Shown here: one piece after another, positions 5,630-7,195 of the stretch
Position numbering within the stretch: position 1 is the stretch's first letter
Layout of the letters: every line of letters begins with the position of its first letter
From: DATCZS01 sp036525795
Lineage (GTDB): Bacteria > Actinomycetota > Acidimicrobiia > Spongiisociales > ZC4RG35
Direction of reading: 5' to 3'
DNA: 7,195 nucleotides
Assembly (NCBI GenBank): GCA_036525795.1
Contig: DATCZS010000165.1
Coordinates: 1-7,195, forward strand
Position numbers and translations under genes: made by a program
The notes under the pieces: model-generated
Told to the model about the DNA's origin: nothing
Database searches by the model: none
The model's input: the letters and a program-made list of their open reading frames with translations, nothing else

Positions 5630-6700
5630 TGCCTCGGCCGGCCCCTGTCCCGGGTCGGCGTCCTGTCGCCGGTCCCGTCGCCGCTCGCGGAGCAGCTGCT
5701 CGATGCCCTTGATGATCCGATCGCCCGAGACCAGCATCCCGCCGATGATCACCGATCCGAACACCACGAACTGCAGGGCGGTCGGAAGCCCCATGACCCG
5801 CATCATCTGATTGAGACCGGCGAGGAAGAAGGCGGCGGACCAGGTCGACAGCGGGCTCGCCAGACCGCCGGTCAGCGAGGCCCCTCCGATGACCACGGCG
5901 GCGATCGGCCCGAGGAGGTAGGGAGCACCGATGGTCACCCCCGGATTGCGGAGAAGTGCCGAGATCAGCACGCCGGCGATGGCGTAGAGAACTCCCGCAA
6001 TGACATAGGCGGCGATCTGGTTGACGTTCACCCTCAGTCCCACGACATGGGAGGCAACGGGGTTGGCGCCGACGGCCTGGAACCGGCGTCCCGCCGTGGT
6101 GAAACGGAACCCGATGATGAGCAAGGCGGTCAGAACGACACTGGTCCAGAAGATTCGTGAGAACGGAATCCACGACGGGGTGGACTCTCCGAACAGGGGT
6201 TGGTTGAGCCAGGCGGGCAGCGCCGGAGGAACCGAACTCTGGATGGCGAATGTCTTGTGATAGCGGTTGACGAGCCCGGTGACCACCTGGCCGACCGCCA
6301 GTGTCACGATCAGCGGGTTGAGCTTGAGCCCGCCGATCAGCAGGCCATTGACCAGTCCGATGAGTGCGGCCAGACCGGTTGCGGCGAAGAGCGCGATCCA
6401 GACCCGATCATCCGACTGCTGGCCCACTCCCACCATCACGATGGCGCCGAGAGTGAACGTCCCCGGAACGCTCAGGTCGATGCCACCGGTCATGATCACC
6501 ATCATCTGGCCGAGAGCGGTGATGGCGAGGAAGCTGCCGAAGAGGGACACCGCGGTCAGGCCGGACCGTTGCAGGGTCGCCGGGGCCCAGATCGACGCCA
6601 CCACGACCAGGACGAGGATCGCCAGGTACACGGGGAGGTATCGGGAGGCGACGACGAAGCTCGTGAGGGCCGATGACGGGGCCTTGCCGGTGGTGGTCAT
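5621..6700 (-). CDS. RbsC-type ABC importer permease 1 (359 aa)
   Basis: This is a polytopic inner-membrane channel subunit of the BPD_transp_2 (CUT2) family at about normal length. Hydrophobic segments lie near residues 21-38, 46-70, 76-93, 100-122, 127-143, 182-198, 229-248, 261-275, 284-300 and 306-324. Family motifs are TGGIDLSVPG (71-80), the loop GANPVASHVVGL (211-222), probably contacting the ATPase, and GGASLTGG (272-279). The C-terminus is a short hydrophilic, Arg- and Pro-rich tail (about 337-359) with no added domain, unlike the paralogous permease at the end of the operon, with which it presumably forms a heterodimeric channel. The ATG at 6700 overlaps the preceding amidohydrolase stop as ATGA and has GGGGAGGG (6704-6711) just upstream, so translation is both coupled and independently supported. 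Family and role are secure; substrate is unknown. Confidence 0.95.
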   Translation of the reverse strand: MTTTGKAPSSALTSFVVASRYLPVYLAILVLVVVASIWAPATLQRSGLTAVSLFGSFLAITALGQMMVIMTGGIDLSVPGTFTLGAIVMVGVGQQSDDRVWIALFAATGLAALIGLVNGLLIGGLKLNPLIVTLAVGQVVTGLVNRYHKTFAIQSSVPPALPAWLNQPLFGESTPSWIPFSRIFWTSVVLTALLIIGFRFTTAGRRFQAVGANPVASHVVGLRVNVNQIAAYVIAGVLYAIAGVLISALLRNPGVTIGAPYLLGPIAAVVIGGASLTGGLASPLSTWSAAFFLAGLNQMMRVMGLPTALQFVVFGSVIIGGMLVSGDRIIKGIEQLLRERRRDRRQDADPGQGPAEAPA

Positions 6701-7195
6701 GTGCCCTCCCCGGTGGTCGATTCGGCCAGCAGGCCGGCTGCGGCCACCACCCGTTCGCGCGCTCTCGTCGCCAGCGTGCGGACGTGTTGGACGTCGGCCG
6801 CGAGTGCCCCGTCTCTCATCAACACCCGGCCGCCGACCATGACCAGGTCCACGTTGGAGGTGTCGACGCCCCAGACGATGGCCCCGATCGGATCGTTGAT
6901 CGGGTAGATGTTGGGCCGGTCGGTGCGAAGAACGACGAGATCTGCCTGCTTGCCCGGCTCGAGGGATCCGGTGACCGTGCCCAGACCGACGGTCCTCGCG
7001 CCGACGATGGTGGCATAGCGGATCATGTCTCGCGTGGTCAGCAGGTTGGGCAGGCCGGCCTTTCCGGCCAGCTTGAGATCGAAGTATGCGGCGTGCTGGA
7101 GTGAATTGGTGACCCGCATCTGGGCGAACATGTCGCCAGGAGCCAGGCGCTCGTCGTCCACTGCCAGACCGGGCTCGATGCGTCGGTCGAGGAAC
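6697..7195 (-). CDS. Amidohydrolase, C-terminal 165 residues only (cut by the right edge)
   Basis: Only the C-terminal part is visible; the N-terminus, the HxH motif and the other metal-binding histidines lie beyond the edge. The fragment begins FLDRRIEPGLAVDDE and aligns without gaps to residues 670-684 of the fusion protein, with its Asp13 matching the beta-8 metal ligand D682. It shares DMF-x-QMR and the LRTDR...NDP...DT-x-NVD...GR block closing the beta-sandwich, so the two enzymes are clear paralogues (19 identities in the first 36 aligned residues by eye). The ending is LLAESTTGEGT. Its stop overlaps the permease 1 start as ATGA, placing it in the same operon. It is predicted to be a cytosolic metal-dependent hydrolase or deaminase acting on the imported compound or a downstream product. 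Whether it too carries an N-terminal fused domain cannot be seen here. Confidence 0.93.
   Translation of the reverse strand, partial: FLDRRIEPGLAVDDERLAPGDMFAQMRVTNSLQHAAYFDLKLAGKAGLPNLLTTRDMIRYATIVGARTVGLGTVTGSLEPGKQADLVVLRTDRPNIYPINDPIGAIVWGVDTSNVDLVMVGGRVLMRDGALAADVQHVRTLATRARERVVAAAGLLAESTTGEGT

Noticed and set aside
4086..5810. Plus-strand open frame of 574 codons opposite the lipoprotein gene
   Set aside because: The protein is low-complexity Gly/Arg/Val-rich and antisense to a well-supported lipoprotein. It reflects lack of stops in GC-rich antisense, including the Thr-repeat region.
5547..6173. N-terminal extension of the lipoprotein reading frame to 6173
   Set aside because: It would overlap about 550 bases of permease 1 in another frame and bury the signal peptide and lipobox, which must be near the N-terminus.

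Overview
The window is high-GC DNA carrying one densely packed operon, with every gene on the minus strand. It reads from the right edge to the left. The organism is probably an actinomycete. The clue is the solute-binding lipoprotein, whose lipobox is followed by a Thr/Ala-rich spacer of TTTTAAP-type repeats. That style is common in Acidimicrobiia-like Actinomycetota, but the placement is inference and no taxonomic marker gene is present.

Layout in transcription order: (1) the C-terminal 165 residues of an amidohydrolase of the MtaD/AtzA/TrzN-like superfamily, cut by the right edge (6697-7195); (2) an RbsC-type ABC importer permease (5621-6700); (3) a solute-binding lipoprotein (4185-5546); (4) a double-domain RbsA-type ABC ATPase (2590-4185); (5) a second RbsC-type permease whose open reading frame continues, without a stop or a convincing internal start, into a complete amidohydrolase (122-2593). 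A perfect heptamer tandem repeat of at least 17 copies (1-119) begins two bases after the last stop codon and runs off the left edge.

Three of the four gene junctions are stop/start overlaps (ATGA, TGATG, GTGA). The only gap, about 74 bp, lies just before the lipoprotein. It carries a small hairpin at the preceding stop codon and a strong ribosome-binding site. The genes therefore look co-transcribed and translationally coupled.

Together they describe a complete CUT2/simple-sugar-type importer: a lipoprotein to bind the ligand, two permeases for the channel and one double ATPase for energy. It is tied to two paralogous cytosolic amidohydrolases, one next to permease 1 and one covalently joined to permease 2. 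The simplest model is import of a nitrogen-containing or heterocyclic compound that is hydrolysed or deaminated as it enters the cytoplasm. The substrate cannot be named from sequence. The permease-enzyme fusion and the mirrored second amidohydrolase are the most unusual features.
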